NCBI GenBank assembly: GCA_040221095.1
Contig: JAVJVP010000004.1
Span: forward strand, 1-64,000
DNA length: 64,000 nucleotides
Direction: 5' to 3'
Source of the DNA: UBA1479 sp040221095
GTDB lineage: Bacteria > Pseudomonadota > Alphaproteobacteria > Rhodospirillales > Casp-alpha2
Part shown: positions 62,373 to 64,000 of the stretch, in pieces
Layout: every line of letters starts with the position of its first letter
Position numbering within the stretch: position 1 is the first letter of the stretch
Program-made: the position numbers and the translations under genes
Notes under the pieces: model-generated
Databases searched by the model: none
The model's input: the letters and a program-made list of their open reading frames with translations, nothing else
Told to the model about the DNA's origin: nothing

Positions 62373-63236
62373 TCAGGCCGTGCCGGCCAGATCGTCCAGG
62401 GTGATGCGGCGCATCCGATAGGCTTCCAGCAATTCGATCTCGACCGCGACGGAACGGCCCAGTTCGGCCAGCACCGTGTTCTTGACGAAGCGCTTCAGGT
62501 CCTCGGTCTGGCCGGGAAACACCAGGATGTTGGTCAGCAGTTCGCGCCGCACCAGGGGCGGAAACACCAGCAATTCGCCGACCAAAAGCTGTTTGACCGC
62601 CGACGGAATGCGCAGGCTGCCGAACAGGCGGTCGAGACAGAAGCTGTAGATGCCGAAATCCAGGCGTCCGGCAACATTGGCGGTGAAATCCTTGAATTCC
62701 TCGACGAAAGCCGCGGGCGTCATGGCGCCGTCCATCATGCGCCGGACATGGTCGAGGAAATCACGGTAGCGCGCCCGGGCCGGGCTCAACTGGTCGTTCA
62801 GTTCGGCCTCAAGGGATTTGATCTCGGCCTCGCGGAAGCCTTTTTCCAGCAGGGTATGGGCGTTGTCGCGCACCCGCTCGTCCAGGGCCTGGTCCTCGAT
62901 CAGCGAGAACAGGCGCTCATAGGCGTCGCGGTCGCGCTTTTTCCTCAGCTTCTTGGCAAGCTGGCCGAGGGGCAGGATCGCCGCCTGGGCGACCAGCTTG
63001 TCGCGGGAATAGATCGCCGCCATGGCCGCCGCGTCGGCGGGGATCGCGATGTTGCGCGCGAAATCCTCGGTGATGACGAAACGATGGCCGTCGGCGACGG
63101 TCAGGTAGCGGTTAAGCTTGCAGCATTCCAGGAAATGGTTGGCCAGGTTGACCGGCGCGATGGCGGCTTCCTGACGATAGGCCCGGCCGTTGGCCGGAGT
63201 GGCGGCGGCGGATGTACCGGTTTGCGCAGCGCTCAC
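62373..63236 (-). CDS. Conserved-looking helical protein of unknown function
   Basis: The 287-residue product is not recognised. An N-terminal Ala/Thr-rich stretch (1-25) precedes a largely helical sequence: NLANHFLECCKLNRYLTV near 31-48, a KKLRKKRDRDAYERLFSLIEDQALDERVRDN helix near 93-123, and a C-terminal region with RRELLTNILVFPGQTEDLKRF near 231-251. No signal peptide, membrane helix or known catalytic motif is evident. It is convergent with purK, 17 bases apart, and upstream of the COQ9-family gene on the same strand. Ribosome-binding site: GGAGACGCGGACC. Confidence 0.6.
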   Translation of the reverse strand: MSAAQTGTSAAATPANGRAYRQEAAIAPVNLANHFLECCKLNRYLTVADGHRFVITEDFARNIAIPADAAAMAAIYSRDKLVAQAAILPLGQLAKKLRKKRDRDAYERLFSLIEDQALDERVRDNAHTLLEKGFREAEIKSLEAELNDQLSPARARYRDFLDHVRRMMDGAMTPAAFVEEFKDFTANVAGRLDFGIYSFCLDRLFGSLRIPSAVKQLLVGELLVFPPLVRRELLTNILVFPGQTEDLKRFVKNTVLAELGRSVAVEIELLEAYRMRRITLDDLAGTA

Positions 63237-63353
63237 GGTCCGCGTCTCCTTTTGCTCGAAACCCCATCAATCCCTTGGGCAAAGCATAACCGACCGGGCG
63301 GTTTGCTCAAAGGTTTCCATAATGCGGGAATTTCGGCCCCGGCAGGACCCCTG

Positions 63354-64000
63354 TCAGGCCGCCGGGCCGGGTCCGGGGCGGGCGGCGGCCTTCAGGCGCT
63401 TCAGCAAGCCCAAGGGCGACGGCAGGCGGCCCAGCGCCTGTTCCGCCTTGGCCTTATACATGGGAATCTTCAGGACATCGGCGAGGCGCCGGTCGAGATA
63501 GCCCCAGGTCTCGGCGAAGCCGTCCGACGAATCGGACAGCCAGTACAGGATGGTCGAGGTATAGACCGGGGCCAGCAGGCCCCGCTTGGTGTAATGGTTG
63601 AAATCGGCCGCCCGGTCGCCCGCCGCGTGCCAGATATGATCGCAGGTGCGCCAGGTCATGCGCGCCGCCAGGGGCGCGTTCGTCGGCAGGGCCAGGAACG
63701 ACAGCAGACGCCGCATGGCCTCACGGTAGGGGGCGTTCATTTCCAGGCGCACCCGGACCCCGGCGGCGACCCGTTCGCGCACCTTCATGGCGTCCAGGTC
63801 CATTTTGCCCAGTTCCACCAGCATGCGCCGGTCGGACCAGGCCGCGAAATGATCGGCGGCGTCGGCCATGCCGCCCGGAAAGGCACGCAGCACGTCGGCC
63901 CGGCCCAGCCCCAGGTCCCCTGCCCCCCGGTCCAGGGCCTTCCGCGACCAGCCGTCGAAGGGCACGTGGTCGAGGGCGGCCGCGATCAGGCGGTCGCGCA
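63354..64000 (-). CDS. COQ9-family protein, cut by window end
   Basis: The visible C-terminal 215 residues match the COQ9/RpsU-divergently-transcribed family: RDRLIAAALDHV followed by PFDGWSRKALDRGAGDLG, then a TetR-like helical part and the WYTKRG-like HYTKRGLLAPVYTSTILYWLSDSSDG signature, and RRLADVLKIPMYKAKAEQ at the end. COQ9 binds lipids and supports ubiquinone hydroxylation and coupling with COQ7. The 5' end lies beyond 64000, so length and start cannot be given. Confidence 0.85.
   Translation of the reverse strand, partial: RDRLIAAALDHVPFDGWSRKALDRGAGDLGLGRADVLRAFPGGMADAADHFAAWSDRRMLVELGKMDLDAMKVRERVAAGVRVRLEMNAPYREAMRRLLSFLALPTNAPLAARMTWRTCDHIWHAAGDRAADFNHYTKRGLLAPVYTSTILYWLSDSSDGFAETWGYLDRRLADVLKIPMYKAKAEQALGRLPSPLGLLKRLKAAARPGPGPAA

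Overview
This is a GC-rich, densely packed bacterial chromosome segment. It most resembles an alphaproteobacterium of the Rhodospirillales type. That inference rests on the gene order ruvC-ruvA-ruvB-ybgC-tolQ-tolR-tolA-tolB-pal-cpoB-tilS-ftsH-folP-glmM-thiD on one strand, on a TrcR/DUF1013 regulator, on DUF1192 and DUF4164 small proteins, on a COQ9-family gene, and on a 6S RNA-like element between zapA and the 5-formyl-THF cyclo-ligase gene. I see no insertion sequence, integrase, prophage, tRNA, rRNA or CRISPR array. Most of the window is core chromosome.

Layout. 1-8.8 kb: small-molecule metabolism (PrpF-type isomerase, tartrate/malate-type dehydrogenase, threonine dehydratase-like enzyme with a divergent MocR regulator), GreB, two acetyltransferases and a TPR-SPOR lipoprotein. 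8.9-23.6 kb: a long minus-strand block for cell envelope, division and repair (thiD, glmM, folP, ftsH, tilS, the whole tol-pal system, ruvCAB), with several four-base stop/start overlaps. 23.7-26.9 kb: yebC, a YmdB-like phosphodiesterase, fthC, the 6S RNA candidate, zapA and a DUF4164 protein. 27.1-36.4 kb: plus-strand gap, thiE, efp, suhB, then a three-gene envelope cluster (periplasmic OmpA-like protein, MotA/ExbB-like channel, MotB-like OmpA protein), an MFS exporter, convergent cyaY, and rpmE. 36.7-42.9 kb: a membrane class III nucleotidyl cyclase, an Hsp20 chaperone, two tandem thioesterases, small proteins, a quinone oxidoreductase and trcR.

43-53.4 kb is catabolic: a CoA-transferase/VOC epimerase/crotonase operon facing a GntR-FCD regulator, an aminotransferase next to a succinate-semialdehyde dehydrogenase, and divergent propionyl-CoA and fatty acyl-CoA synthetases. 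53.6-64 kb holds a phosphofructokinase flanked by two YdcH-like peptides, a glutathione peroxidase, a SulP transporter, a DEAD-box helicase, a degenerate GGDEF protein, purE-purK, an unrecognised conserved-looking protein, and a COQ9-family gene cut by the window end.

I found no convincing new defence or mobile system. The observations most worth a second look are the orphan MotA/MotB-like energised channel with its OmpA partner, the two divergent regulator/operator regions (one probably giving a leaderless mRNA), a possible small RNA with an intrinsic terminator near 40.5 kb, a phosphofructokinase with mixed ATP-type and PPi-type residues, and a pair of matching intergenic palindromic repeats. 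Starts were chosen by Shine-Dalgarno spacing and family alignment from memory. No database search was possible.
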